Assembly: GCF_900496995.4 (NCBI RefSeq)
Contig: NC_044014.1
Coordinates: 3,592,501 to 3,656,500, forward strand
Direction of reading: 5' to 3'
DNA from: Aquila chrysaetos chrysaetos
Lineage: Eukaryota; Chordata; Aves; Accipitriformes; Accipitridae
DNA length: 64,000 bases
Both the position numbers and the translations under genes were made by a program. Under the pieces are notes generated by a model, which had not been told where the DNA came from, did not search any database, and was given only the letters and a program-made list of their open reading frames with translations. Below are positions 21,001-34,504 of this stretch, in pieces (position 1 is the stretch's first letter; every line of letters begins with the position of its first letter).

Positions 21001-24000
21001 GTCCAGGGTGTTTTAACAGCCCAGCTTCCGCGGAGGGTGCTGCCAAACCTCCCGTCCGAGAACCTGACTTTCGGAGACTGCGTGTTTGAGGGCTGACGAG
21101 GTGGGTTTTCTGTCGACTTTCGATGTGAGAATTGTTGTAAACCACGAAGTGGCAGTTCTAGGGTGTTTGCAAATAGGTCTGAAATCCTGTTACGTTTATA
21201 CGGCCAGGCTCTGCTACGCCAGCAGGCTCTCCCCAGCTCTGTATCTCGGGCAGCATCCAGTCCTGCTAGGGATGCCAGGCCCTTCATGCTAGTCATATTG
21301 GAGGGATTTTTTATTTAATCCCTTTTTCTGATGGCTTTTTTTCCTCTACAAGTTCTTGTGGTTTACTCCACATCATCTCAGATTTTGTTCTTCCTGTTGC
21401 ATGCACATTGTACCTGCATTTCAATCAGGTTTTCCGATTACTCCTAGGACAAAAGCACATCATCTCCAAAACTTTATGACACTAAAGGCCTTAATCGCAC
21501 CTGCAGAGGCTTCTCATGGGCCCTGCTGAGTCTCCAGGGCCAATCTATGACAAACTAAATTAATAATCCACGCCTTGAGTAAGTCTGTTAGAGGGTTGCA
21601 GTTGATTCTTGACAGGACGGTGCAGTCCAAAAGGACAACCCCTTTTGTTTCTGCCTAACACAGAGCAAAGTGCTTCAATTGTACTAAATTTTTACCTTTT
21701 TGATAAAAGGGTCACACTAACTGAGAAAAGGTGTTGTTTCTTAGGAGAACCCTGCTCCCAGACGTTGACCCTTCTCTTTTTAGTGTCACGTAAGAGTGTG
21801 AGACTACGTTGACATCGAGTGTGATGTCGGCATCGGAGCTTCAGAAAGTGACTTGATGAACTGCATCATCTAATCAGAAATGCTGACTCCTCTGCTAAAA
21901 CACTTCATGTTGTTTCATTAATTTTTTACACCCCATATAAATGAGTTTGCTGCTTTCCATGACTTGGAGCTAGGATGACAAATATTTGGTTAGATTGGGG
22001 GTGGGGGATTGTCCATTCACAAGGTCAACATCATGAAACCGTTGATTAGACGAACACATTCTTTCTTGTCCAAAATATATGATCTAATAAGGCAAGAAGT
22101 GAAATGTTTCATGACCTGTTAACCATGCTGGATGATAAACAGCAAGACATAAAAAGCTGGATGCAGAATTTGGCACAAAAGAATCTTTAACTAGTTTATT
22201 TTGAGACATTTGTTAAGAGGAATTTTTGTCAGTCCCTGTAAATTTAGTCTAATAGTACATGTCATATGCATTAAGTGAAAAACCTTCTTCTGACAATGGT
22301 GAAATTTTGCTGTTTTCTTACTTCTATTTAATGTGTTCTAATTCTGAAAACAGCTGATCAAGCAAGAGAAATAAACCTCATGTGTGACTGCTTACCTTTG
22401 AAAGAATATATTAGAATATAAACTTCACCGAATCCAAGTGTTTACGGGATTTCATTTTGACAGAGGCATGTAAAAAAAAAAAAAAATTAAAAAAATAAAA
22501 AAACTGGACTTTGTCATAATGCTACATTTAATAAGGTGAGCATATGGGCCTGAGCGTGCGTGGAGCTGAGCATCACCAATATCTTTATTCAGCAGCACTG
22601 TCTGTGTGCAGTGATGGTAGTGTGCTAAAGATCCTCTGTTACTTCAAGGATTAGAAGACGTGAGGAGGAGAACTATTCAGTCCAGGTTATGTAAGTCTAT
22701 ATTGCCTTCCTTTTCTGCCATTGAGAGCACTGCAGTGACAGAGCTACAGCTGAGAATAAAATGTGGCCTCTGCAGCTTATAGGGAAGGGTAGAGCACCTC
22801 ACTTCTGATCCACGTTCCTTTTTGAATTGGAAGGCATTAAATTGTATCCAGGTTAAAAACCGCTCTTGCATTTTGACAGGGTTTTTAAAGCATGAGGTAA
22901 GCATTCCAAGTGAAAGAGTATTTATTTCTTCATCTATTGCCTCTTAAGTGAGGAAAATGCACCCCACTGAAGATACACTTTGGGTAAACACTTGTGGTTG
23001 AGGGGAAAGGGCAGGGCCATTGCAGAAGAAATCTTCACACTTTAGAAAGAAGGAGCTTGTCTATTTATTTTGTGTCGTGTACGTTCCTTGTTTGTGGGTC
23101 TGATCCTCAGCTGGGATCAGTACAACCTGGTGCTGATGTTCTGTGCTATTCATTTAAAATCTGCTTGACAGGATCAGAGGCTAGATGAGCAAAGCTGTGT
23201 TAGTGACCCGGGGAGATATCTTGCCCTGAGGAAACAATAAAAATAAATGTTCATTGCTCCTGTAGCTTTTCTCCTGAAGAAGCCTGTGAAAGTCAGGAGT
23301 TATGGACCGATCCAGTGCTTATGGTGACATTTGTTGTGAGGTCACACACATAAACCTGAGCAGGATAGGTGGCTTCAAGAACATTAAGTAACTCTAAGTT
23401 TTCTGTTCATTCACGTTTCAAAAAATAGGAAGGCAAACTTCGGTGACAGCTTATGTTAGTACAGGTGCAGTTAATTTTTCTTTTTCTGCTGTTGTGTAAT
23501 GCGAGTAGCAGGTATTCCCCATACAAACAAAAATGCATGATGGATGATTAACTCCCCAGCCCAGTAGCTCATTTGCTAGGCTTGGGAAAGAACTACAAAT
23601 CATTTCCCATGCACGTTTACCTAAATTAATACTGAAATTTGCTTCAGCTGGATTTGCTGTGTTTTCGGTGTGATTTCCCAGAGAACGTCTGAATGAAGGA
23701 TTTGTGTGCATGTGACGAGCACAACTCAAACTCCCACTCAATAGTTTTTTTCACCGATGATTGTATACGGGAAGGAACATCCCTCAATACAGCTATGCTA
23801 AGGGTTCCTTGTACTCAGTGAGGGAGGCTAGTAAATCATTGGAGAAAAGGATTGTACTGTACCTTTTAAAAGACCGAGAGGAAATTGTATTTTGTGGAGT
23901 AATTTTGAATTTTGTTCAGTGGAAAGCGGCCTTTCTCGAGGGTTTGAGGGGCAGAGCTGGAGACGAACTCTGGATCTGGATGTCCGTGTAATTATGTGGA

Positions 24001-26502
24001 CTCATTGCTGAAAAGTGAATATATTCAGTACTTTTTTCTTTGACATTGGAGCTCTATGGATTAGTTGTGTCTGTGCTTGTAAAGCACAGGTTACTCTTCC
24101 TCTTCCTGAGCAAGTGTTTTTGTTAGGTGCTGCCTTGCTGATGCTGGCGGGTGTGAGGCTGAGTTTATAATCCACATGAGAATCTCTGGGACTGGGATCC
24201 TTTGGGGAAGGAGCAGCTGTTTAGAAAGAAGCAGATGTGCCCCAGTAGTGCCTATGCTAGGACGATGCTGGGGTGATGCTGGGTTAAGATGAGACATCCT
24301 TCACTATGGCATCCTGGAAATACCTGTGGGAAAGGCATTGTGAAACCCTCGGTATTTTTCACCTGTTATTAGTCCTGTCCTGCTAGTTTTCACGAGAAAC
24401 ATTGGTGCAGTCATTCTATGTGGTGTGCATCAGGGCTTGGAAAAGAAGCAAGCTTAAAACAGGTTCTTCTGCAAGAGGACAGAAGTTCTCCAAAGCCCTT
24501 ATGTCACTTACTTTTCAAAGCTACTTTGGGTTTGAATCTTGCATTTACAACTCGCCCTCTTCTGTGAACTCCAAGCACTGAGCTCTTCCGTGGGGGGAAC
24601 TTCTCAATACGTACCCACGACCTGGTGTGCCGAAATGCCCTCCAGTTCAATGCTTCGCTGCTTTATTTCTCTCATATTTTGAAATGTTCTCTTCTAGGAA
24701 AAAAAGACAACGCTGTCTTTGGACTGGCCCTGAATAGTAATTCTTCAGTCAAACATAACAACATCACAAATGAGGCCGGACAGCTGTTTCCCAACTATAG
24801 TATATGTATATATTCTATACACGTAATAAAGCTTGGTTTTCACTATTTGAAATGTTCTGCAGTTTCCCTGCCCCCTCCTGCAGTCAATGGCAAATGTTGT
24901 TCTCAAAACTCCACTTGTCACATTTTGTTCTCGAGAACAGGGAGGATATTGAGATATACTGGCTTCTTTCCTTGAGTGCATTTCAATATGTATTTTGTAT
25001 AATGAGAGCCCAAATCCTTCTCACATTACTTATGCTTTAATCACACTGTGCTCTCCCAAGATTGCTTTAATCGCATTTGCATCAGCAGGAGTAACTCTGT
25101 ACGATAAGCAATATTTCATCTGCAAACAGAGGGGACCGATCTCGGGCGCGTGATGAGGAAGGAACCGGCTGTCCTGGATTTGTTACAGCACAGCTCTCTA
25201 GCAAAGAACGGTGTAGCATCCTGATTCGGGAAATAGATATTCAAGAATTAGAATGAACAAAAGCTATTTTTACAGTTTTCTTGAGGACCTGTCAAGTGTG
25301 ATAGTTCCCTTTTAATTTTCTAGTAAATGGCTTTTTGGCATGTGTTAACTCCCAAGAAGCGTGATGCTGCCTAGTGCAGCAGACATCATTTTGTACTTTA
25401 GCCATGACATTACCGTATATGAGAACTGAAAAGTTATATAGATATTACACCAATATATAAACCATGTGTGTTAGAAAGACAAGTTCAGTTTTGAAATATT
25501 TGACTTAGCTATGCTTTTCACTTTCAATCTGTGCCAAACATGTGCTTGAATGACTGATGGAGTCATATGGTTCCCTGAATAAAGCACTTTATTGTGCGCA
25601 GACTTAGAGCCTTCCAACAGTTGTATTACAGAAGCTTGAAGATTAAGATGATCCAACTGCTTAGGGGGTATGTTCCACAATGAACATTTTATTTTTCTTT
25701 TTTTCCCCTCTCTCCCTATTTTTTGCCTTAAAATGTGTCATTAGTTTGTTCAGCTGGTCGCGCAGTGACACTGACAGCAGAGCCTTTGGTGGAGAAGAAC
25801 AGCAAGTTACCTTCAAATTTAAGCTTTCACTCCCGTGTCCATATTAAAATGTTGAACACATGACTTTTTCCATGGAGTTTATGGGATTTTGTGGGGGAGG
25901 GGTGGGAGGGCTGTTTCCTGTCGCAGATTATTTCATCAGCAGAATTAGATTTAGGAAGGGAATAACTCATGCAAGAACAAGTGATGACAGGAGATAGTTC
26001 TTAGAATTATAAAACTGAAATATTAAAAAGCATGTTTTTGATGCTGTTTAGTTAAAGGGGATCAGTGCGTCTCAAACTCCTATTTCTCATCCGAGCAGTC
26101 AGGGCTCGTGAAGCTGCTTAGTGTGAAAGATCAAGTGGACACGCTGCAAAGTTGTACACAGATCAGTTCAAAGTTGACAGACCTGTCAAGCTGGAGAAAG
26201 GATCTTTTTCCATTAGAAGCAGAAAGAACAGAAAATTAAATTCAGAAATGTGTGGAGTGGTCTTGCTGCTGCCTGTCCTCAGGCTCATCAAAGACCTTTG
26301 CTGACTTTTGATGTTTTAAAAATTTTGTACATGAGTAGTAATTTTGCAATGTGAAGGAAAAGACAAGATTCAAGCCCAGGAAGATCCATGGAATTAGTTG
26401 CTTTCCAAAAGTTACTTGTGCTTAAATGCCTGAGGTCTTGGGTTTGGGAATGGGGGAGGAGTGAGAAACAAGTAAAACTTTGTGTTTAGTTAGGTGGCTT
26501 GC

Positions 26503-26503
<1 letters not shown>

Positions 26504-26529
<26 letters not shown>
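26504..26529 (+). repeat. Poly-T tract, 26 nt
   Basis: Uninterrupted T run in ADAM12 intron 1, 0.7 kb left of the longer T46 run. Confidence 0.92.
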
Positions 26530-26533
<4 letters not shown>

Positions 26534-27254
26534 AATTATTTTCCAGGCAGGCCATGAAAGGACTAACTTTACTAGATTTTGTAGAAAGAATCAATGTACT
26601 GCTTAGATGTGCAAAGGTTAGTTGGAAAAATAATTTATGATTTTGAACTAATAAAAACTTTACTGCAGGAGATAAGATTTTTATTTTATGCACAGTCAAA
26701 TCTTGCCCAGACTTTTGTGCTTACACACAGATAAGGGCAGATTCTGGCATGTTATGTGCTGTCTTTTTTAAAGCTGTGTAAATGCTGTCAGTGGGATAAT
26801 GGGATGTACCTTATCAGTGTGGTGGAGTTTCTGATTTTTGTCCCTTCTTTTGAGAGGGTGTCTGTGTTTTCAGCTGGTGGTTAGTGTAAAATTTAAGATG
26901 GATGGATGGTTGACTTTAAGGCAAGCTATTGCTTATTTGACCCTATGCAAGTTACTGGGCTTGCTTTCTTTAACCATTATGCACTGGAAATCTTGTACTG
27001 CTTAATTTTGCAGCATTTTCATATTTCTTATCAGACATTATTATATTTTGCTTTTTTGTTGTATTAATAAGTGGCAGTTTATTATTTTTCCTGTCAAATA
27101 GGATGGGTACCATTCTAGAAGGTGGTTTCAGCAAGATCTCTGCCTGGATAATGTTTAGCTTGGGTAATGTTTTGGCTTTTGCTAGAAGATGGAGTGAAAT
27201 AGAGGACTGGAAGCACACGTCCCCACTCCTTGGCCAGATAGTTGGATAGTTGAC

Positions 27255-27256
<2 letters not shown>

Positions 27257-27302
<46 letters not shown>
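27257..27302 (+). repeat. Poly-T tract, 46 nt
   Basis: The longest homopolymer in the window. Read on the minus strand it is an A46 tail. I could not find a convincing retroposed body or target-site duplication beside it, although an ATTAAA lies on the minus strand about 60 bases before the tail. It may be a retroposition scar, an expanded tract, or an assembly-length artefact. Confidence 0.9.
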
Positions 27303-27303
<1 letters not shown>

Positions 27304-27639
27304 GCATGATATAGTCTGAGTCCTAATGTTAACAATTTCCATTTAAAGCAAGTTCATGTTTAATTTTTTTTTCCTTGATGCACAAGACCTGGATGCGATC
27401 CTCTTTGCTCAGAAGTTCTATACTGCAATCCTATCTAACTCTATGTACAGCCACTTTATGTTCTTTCCATCTATAAATATATCAGCACTGGCAAGATAAA
27501 TACCAAGAGGTAGATAAAGCTAAAGGACAACCATGGGTCCTGTCATCTTTGGTTTTCTAGATTATGCAAAATAATTCTTTTAGTTCCTTTCTTGTAATTC
27601 AGTCTTTCCACTTCCCTGCTCACCCTGGCGGCCTTTCCA

Positions 27640-28235
27640 ATCCACCAGCTCCAGGCTGAATTAATCTTTCATGAATGTAGGTGAGGAGAAATGCCCACAG
27701 TATTCCAGATGCGCTTCTATCGCTTACTCTCAGGAGTAACTTCAATATCTGATATTCACTGGAAAATCCCCTTTTGACTCATTGTTCCAGGGCTGTCTTT
27801 GCTTCATGTGACATCAATGTTATACTGAATAGCATGTATGGGTCTTTCTGGTGTCGTTTGCCTTCGAAGATTACTGCTTAGAGCAGAAAACTTGCTAGTC
27901 CCTGAGGGTACGACCCTCCATTCTGTACTACTTGGTTTCAGCCCTTTGCTCCAGCCTGCAAGTTATTGGATTCTTTTGTAATATTCCTGTCCTTCTCTGT
28001 GCAGACATCATCTCCTAACTTGGAGCACTGGATTTCAGGAGGACGCTCGGGCACATCGAGTAAAGGTTGCTGACAGAAATACTAAGACTGATCCTAATAC
28101 ATTTTCTTACTGAACCTTGGTAGAAACCTTCCATTACCTGGTTGGTTAGCGATGTGCTTGGTGGGTAGTCTCTACTCCTTACCCAGTTTCGCCCCCTTCT
28201 TAAATTTCCTAAGTTCACCCCCATCTTGAAGGGCA
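27640..28235 (-). mobile_element. Degraded CR1-type LINE fragment
   Basis: Reads like a diverged antisense copy of a CR1 retrotransposon reverse-transcriptase region. Ordered echoes are CACAGTATTCCAGATG near 27700, CTCCAGCCTGCAAGTTATTG near 27950, ACATCATCTCCTAACTTGG near 28010, ACTGATCCTAATAC near 28090, and TTACCCAGTTTCGCCCCCTT near 28180. The order matches antisense CR1 text of sauropsids ('acagtattccagatgtgg', 'tccagcctgtcaag', 'tgtcatctgcaaacttg', 'actgatccctg', 'aaccagttatgcaccca'). No open frame survives. The call depends on several weak matches in the right order, and the edges are approximate. Confidence 0.45.
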
Positions 28236-31200
28236 AATGCTTGGTCCTCCTCTCTCAGTGTGTAAGCTTGATCATTTTGGATTAAAATGTTCTACTTTGA
28301 GTCTGGAGATGATACAAGAATTGTCCCGACTAAGACATGAGAGAAAAGCGACCGACGAGGGGGATAAAGCTCTTTCCCATCTGATGGGCATCCCTGCCGG
28401 CAGTAGTGGTCCTGCTGGGATTCCTGCCCAGCTTGCTGGGGCTGGTGGCACAGAGCAGACCCAGGGTATCCTGGGCTATGGGGAAGCTGTCTGGCAGCAG
28501 AGCCTGTGGGGATGCCTCGGTTCCCTGCCACAACACTAATTGCCGATGGTCCGGTGAGTGCTGGATGCAGCCATGTATATTGCCCTTCCTCCGTAGGAAG
28601 GAACCATGCAAATGACCCGTCCCAATCGTGGATCCCACTGCCTGTGAACTAAGCTGAGGAAGCTGAGGACAACAAGGAGGGAAATGGATAAAGTACGCCC
28701 TTTCTGTCTTCCACGGCATTGCCAAAGCCCTGAGATACTGAGCAGTGCCGTTAGCTGTTTTCAGTTTGCAGGAAGATTACTCAGTTCTATTATTCTTTTC
28801 TATCCTAAGATTATTCCGGTGCATTCGTGTTTTGTTGCAGAGGAAAAAGTAGATAGGCTGTGACTTACAATTTCGAGCCCATTTGTAATATGAAAGGTAA
28901 CATAATGATAATATAATTTAATTTAATTTAGCCTTTTTTAGTCCGCCGCTAGTGTTATTTTCATAACTCGGCAGTAACTGCAGTGGGTGACATGAAGGGC
29001 GTCTGGGCGCGATGTGCCGGGGAGAGGGCTGTGGTCGGGGCTGGAGCATCCCGCAGCTTCGCTGGGGCTGGGGCCATCGGCCCTGGACTGGGTTTTACTG
29101 GGGTGCTGGGGCTGTAAGAGCCCTTGGGTGCCTCGGGACCCTAAAAGAATCATGTTCATGTGTGTGGGACAAGATGTGCGGATGGGACTCCCAGAAGGCG
29201 CACATCCACAATGGGAAGGAAGCACAGCATCATGCGTTGGCTTTGTTGTAAATCTGTATGTTCACAGATGGATGGTATTTATAAACCCCCCAGGTCTGAC
29301 TCCTCTCTCCTGTGCCGTGCCAGGGGAGCGGGGAGCAAAACCAGCACCAGCAGGACAGCAGGGGTGTGCAGCTGGGGGGTCATTTTCTTTTTTTTCCTTC
29401 CACTTCAGCCTATTTTATCCAGATCCACTCAGTATTGAGAGCATTCACCTTTTTGTTTATCATAAGGACAAATAAATTGCACTGCCTGGCTAAAAGCTTA
29501 TTAATTTTAAGTAAATGCAAATCTGAAGTGTGTCTGGGCTTCTTCAGGAGGCAGCAGCCGTTAAACAAAGATGTCACGTTGCATGCTTGGAGTTTATTTT
29601 GCACAGAGCTCGGAGGAACCGAAATACAAAGCAAAAAGATGAGAAGTATTTTTAACTTCCTTGCCAACAAGTCCTTGTATGATACTGTGCAAAGAAGAAA
29701 AGTTGTAGAAGTACATGGCAGATGAAAAATATTTAAGCCGCACAAAAGTCACTGACAGATAACATCTACTCATCTCACCATTTGTACAAAGTATCTTTTA
29801 TATTACTGAAAAAAAAAAAAAGAATAAAGGGCGCTACATCAGCTTGTGGGCTGCTTGTGGATCAAAAGCGTTACCTTCAGTGCAGGCTGAAAATAGAAAA
29901 CAGATAGACACAACTGTGAAGTTTTTCATGTGAAAAAGTGGGAGGCGAGCTTGCGTCAGGAAGAACTGGACAGAATTTCACTGAAATGGAAAATAAGTAG
30001 GTGAGTAAGTAGGTGCATGTGACACAAAAGATAGGAAACCTGGGTCTAATAAAAGTTTCTGGTAATACAGATGGCCTGATTTTCTTCCCCTCTCATGACA
30101 CGTTACCAAAATTTAAATTCTCTGATTTCAATTATTACACTATTTATATTGCTGTAATACCAAGAGTCCCTGTAGAGAAGAGGCCTCATTATTAATGTAA
30201 TGCAAACAACTCTAATGGTTCCAGCTTCAAAGAAATCATAATGAAAATGGGTAAAGGAGATGAAGAGTGGCAGAGAGGAAATACCAGCACGTCTACGCAC
30301 ATGAAGAACTGCAGCACCGGGAGCTCACGGGATGTGATCGAGGTGATGGAAACCCTTCGTTAGGGCAGATGCCCAGTCCCATCCCGCCGCGTTCCTCTCG
30401 CGGTGCCCCTCGGATGCTCTTTGGGACGGCTGGGCTTACGCTCAGAGATAGGTGGCCCGAAACCAGCAGAAGAAAACTGGGAGTGTGTTTTGTTCAGCCA
30501 TTGTGCGAGAGACTGGGTGAAGTATCCCTCACTGGGATAAATTCTTAGGTGTTTCCGACTTTGTCTGAGGTGAGGGCCGTGCGTGCCGAAGGCTCTCTGA
30601 GGTTGCCAGCAGCCTTTATACGTACCCAGAAGCCCACACCGCTGCTCAGGCTCAGGGCTGCTCTGGGGCTGCGCATCTGTTTGTCCCATTTTTTCAAAGT
30701 TCCCTGCACACTTCAACTTCGGTTTCTACGCCTATGGTTTTTTGGCCTGAATCTCTTATGTTTTTTGTGGGTTTTTTTTCTCCTGACTTAGAGTCTTCCT
30801 CTACCCATGTCTCTTATGTCTGTGTCCCATTGTTCGGTGAGGCTTAGTGGCCCTTTAGATGCCGTCATCTTTCCCATCTCAGATGGATACGTGTGGGTTG
30901 CTCTCCGTTGGCTGTGATCCCTTATTTTCTGCAACGTGTTCTTTGAAGCTTTGCAATCAGCTGCAGAATCCTATTTAAAGGATTTACCTTTTTATCTTCC
31001 CCCTACTTTTATATCTAAAGACTTATCTAGAGTTTACCTGCCAGTTATACAGGTTTCTTCAATTTGTAGTCTTTCAGAAATATACACAGGATGTAAATAT
31101 AATGATGTTAAATCAGAAAAAAACGTCATTATTTGATTTACAAAAGAAACTGTAATGTGCATATATCACCCTGAGGACAGTTGGGAGTTAAGCAAGTGCA

Positions 31201-34200
31201 AAACATTAAGCATGTGCCCAAGTGCTCCTCAGCATGAGGCCCCGTGACTGGGTTGCAGTGCTTTCTCTGCCTTCTGCAGGAAGCTGTGATTTTTATCACA
31301 CCCAATAATTTAAATAAAAACATTCAGATAAGCAGCAAAATATTTGGCTGAAGGAAAGCAACTAGACAGAAATTGGTCTTGTGTTTTATAAATGCTATGG
31401 CTTCAGAAGAGTTTGCAAACCCTAAAGCTTGTCTGTTTTGTTTCCCCCAAATAAATTATCTTTTCCAATAAAGATATAACTGCTGCCTATAAACCTGTCT
31501 TGATGTCTGTCTCCAGACTATCAACACTTCTGCACAATATGCATTTTCAGTGTGCAGATAAATAAGCATGTGTGTAAGATTAAATTTGCTCATTGTAACC
31601 TTGCTTTGTTATGCACAGCAAGCATCACTTTGTCGTGATGGAATAGAAGTAGGAATGGGAAAACTGATCCGCACTTTGTGTAGATATTGTTGCCTTTTCC
31701 CATGATATTTTTATAGCAGTTGCACTTTCTGTACCATGCCATGTAGTGAGGGAATAACACATCTGTGCACAAATGCTGATCCCTCCTCCTCCTCCCTTTT
31801 TTCTTCTGTTTCGGGTAATGTTGTGATGTTAATGCTTTTCAGAATTAATAAGAAAGGCAACTTGCACAGGTAGGAATACCAGAATGACTTTGATGCTTCC
31901 TGATATCTAGCTGCAGCTCCATGGTGTAAGACTGCATGGAAGAGATGTAGACAATGCATCCATGGGAGGAAAAGTATGCTCATAAGCTTTCTTAAAACTT
32001 AGATCTCATGAAACTTTCAGAATGCAAATCCTAGAAAATAATAGAAGGGCCTGAGTCATTTAATTCATATAGTTGAGACTGCTCTAGTGAGCCAAGAAAA
32101 AAAAAAAAATCAGGCTAGAGCCAAACTTTTCTCATTTCTCTGAGATATGCTTCATAAATTTCTGTTCTGTGCAGGGAGCTTCATGCCTGATAATCAGAAT
32201 AAAGAGCTGTGAGGTTCTGTCTAGACCCTGCTAGGCAGATGAGATGGTATCTCATACACCTCCACAGGAGTGAACCCAATCGTGTGCAGGATTTGGAGCA
32301 TCCCTTTCAAGGGCTGACACTGCGTCCTCCCAGACCTCTGGCGCTTGGGCTCGGGCTGCACTGCGGGTGGGCTGAGAACCCTTTCTCTACAGGAACACCC
32401 GTATAACAGGCAACTTTCCTCTCCCCAATATACTTTACCTTTTTATCTTGGTCTTTTTTTGGTGTCTTAGGGAAAGTGTCATATTTTTAAAAGCATGCTG
32501 GAAAATACTGAACTTCTCTTCCTCTCATGTCGGCTTAACCGTAATGACTGCATAGATGTTTTTAAATTAATTCTAACGGTGACTAACTTGGGGTCATTTT
32601 GCTCAAAACATAGCTCTTGGTCCTCAGAGCGTGTTAGGTGACCAAAGAGGGTAGGTCAGGTTGCTGGGATGGCAGTACCGAGCACTGGGCGGTGTGGGCA
32701 GGTCTGACCCTACCACTCTTCTCCCACTCCCATACATAGTTCAGCCCTGAGCCATGGTTTAGGTGCTAAAACGCTGCCCTGTCGCCTTCCCTCTGCACCT
32801 CCTAGCACAAAGGCAATGGGGAGAAGGAGGAAGAAAGGTGATGCTGGACTTTCTCCATCTTAATGGATGGACACCTCTCTAGAGCAGCAGCGAAGACTCA
32901 GGCGTCATCCTCGTGGGGTCCCAGTGCACCAGAAAGATCAGTGTGATGGTAGGTCCAGAGTGTGGCGAATCCCACTGGCATTTTGGCTGTCCCACGGCAC
33001 CTGGAAGCCATCCCTATCTTCTCTTTAAGATTTATTCTCAATACCATTTCCAGCTCTTGTACTATGATACTGGGTTTTAGGACTCTGCTTTGACAGGCGC
33101 AATACCATTAGTATGTTTAGTGAGAGGAAAAACACTTGATAAATGTTGCATGCAAATAGCTTTTTGACATTGTAGTATGAATTGAAGTCATCTGACTGTG
33201 TGGGAGTAGAGCATTATTTCAATGAGAGTTTATATTCTCTTCCAGACTTTTTTTTTTTTTTTCTCACTAATGAGAATGTGCATCCTTGGTGTTATGGGGT
33301 TCTCGGTACTTTGTGACCTTGTTGCATGTCCATATAGAAATGCTGAGGCTGCTACGTAAATATTCAGTCTTTTGTTGTACACAGTTCAGACTAGTTAAAA
33401 TGGAGTACAACCATACATATCTGTGTTTAGCAGAGTAAGATGGTGCATTAAGTGTTTGGGGGATAATAAAATACCGAGGATTAAACATGGTAAATCTGCT
33501 GCATATGATAAACTTGGAGCTTTCCGGAACCCCAGATGGGGTTGCTACATCTATGCCGTGACTCCAACTCGCAAAGCGTGAGGACCGGCTGACCCCATCA
33601 CAGAAATGGGAAGGACATAAGGGAAAATCTGGGGTCACTCTCTGCCCTTAGGGAGCCCATGTCATGCAGCTGCAGGGTTTGTTCACCCCAGGGAGAGTAG
33701 GGCTCCCGTAACACTCCCAGGGGCACTGTCCCCCGCTCCTACCACCTCTGATTTGGATCTGATCCAGTGCAACTGTATCTGGGAAGAGCGATGGGGAGAA
33801 GAGGGATTGGGGAGTGGAATGATCAAGGCTAATTTCTTACCTTAATTATGGAAAAATAGTCCTGATAAAATATTATCTCTTTTAAATCCCTGCAGCTTGC
33901 TTACCCTCTTAATGATGACACTGAAAAGATAGCCACCTACTTCATTCCCCCCGTTATCATCTTCAATGGAAAACAAAATCCAAACTCTAGTATGGTTATT
34001 AATTTAACACTTTAAATAGTGGTGCCAATACCTCTCCAAATTTTTTTGTTTAAGTCTTGCATCCCAACTCTTTAGCTTTGCATCCTGGTATCTCTACTCC
34101 TTACGTGCAGTCTTTGTCTTCTGCTGCTACAGAAATGCACCATCTAATCAACAGTGGAAATCACCTCGACACTTCTCTCCCAGAACCCCAGCTCTCTTAG

Positions 34201-34370
34201 AAATTTGTGTAGGTTTTGACATCGACAGTACGATCCCACAATGTTTTATTGTTTAATTCTTTTCCTGAATTATTTCCTTTTGAAATATGCTGCCAGGTCC
34301 CTTAAATAACAAGGTTCATGTTGTCAGATGCTGTTCCCGACTAATATGAAGTGCTTCTCCCTGTCCCTAG

Positions 34371-34504
34371 GCGAGAATGTGGACAGCAAATTGGAGTCCT
34401 CAAGACAGCAGATGCCAAAGGACCAGTCAAAAGATTATGAGATAACAGTTCCCTTCCTTTTGAATGGAGAACAGTGGAGACCAGTAAATGGCATTTATTC
34501 AAAG
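34371..34504 (+). CDS. ADAM12: ADAM12 coding exon 2, start of the prodomain
   Basis: A 134-nt exon with acceptor CTGTCCCTAG and donor TCAAAG|GTTAGT. It joins in phase to exon 1, giving AQ then GENVDSKLESSRQQM, followed by SKDYEITVPFLLNGEQW and RPVNGIYSK. Frame is open throughout. The pattern 'YEI..PFLL...' then 'P.....SK' at the exon end resembles the N-terminal prodomain exon of ADAM12 (human GDLWIPVKSFDSK against GEQWRPVNGIYSK: G, W, P, V, S and K align). The prodomain keeps the protease latent until furin-type cleavage; its cysteine switch lies in later exons not in this window. The N-terminal prodomain is poorly conserved, so the assignment leans on synteny, phase and exon position. Confidence 0.7.

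Larger units (their letters stand above)
17267..34370 (+). other. ADAM12: ADAM12 intron 1 (about 17.1 kb)
   Basis: Bounded by GTAAGT and CTGTCCCTAG. The first 450 bases are CpG- and G-rich. The rest is AT-rich with no supported gene. It holds a MIR-like relic at 17955-18055, a CpG-dense patch at 20860-21070, T-runs at 26504-26529 and 27257-27302, and a degraded CR1-type fragment at about 27640-28235. Open stretches such as 28237-28725 and 29014-29475 sit in locally GC-richer DNA and show no recognisable domain. Confidence 0.65.

Noticed and set aside
26970..27342. Minus-strand frames encoding long polylysine
   Set aside because: The lysines are the T46 tract read in reverse; not a protein.
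28237..28725. Overlapping 100- and 131-codon frames next to the CR1-like fragment
   Set aside because: No reverse-transcriptase or other recognisable motif; frames on both strands overlap, which argues for composition-driven openness.
29014..29475. 153-codon plus-strand frame in intron 1
   Set aside because: Locally GC-richer intronic DNA with overlapping frames on both strands and no family resemblance or splice support.
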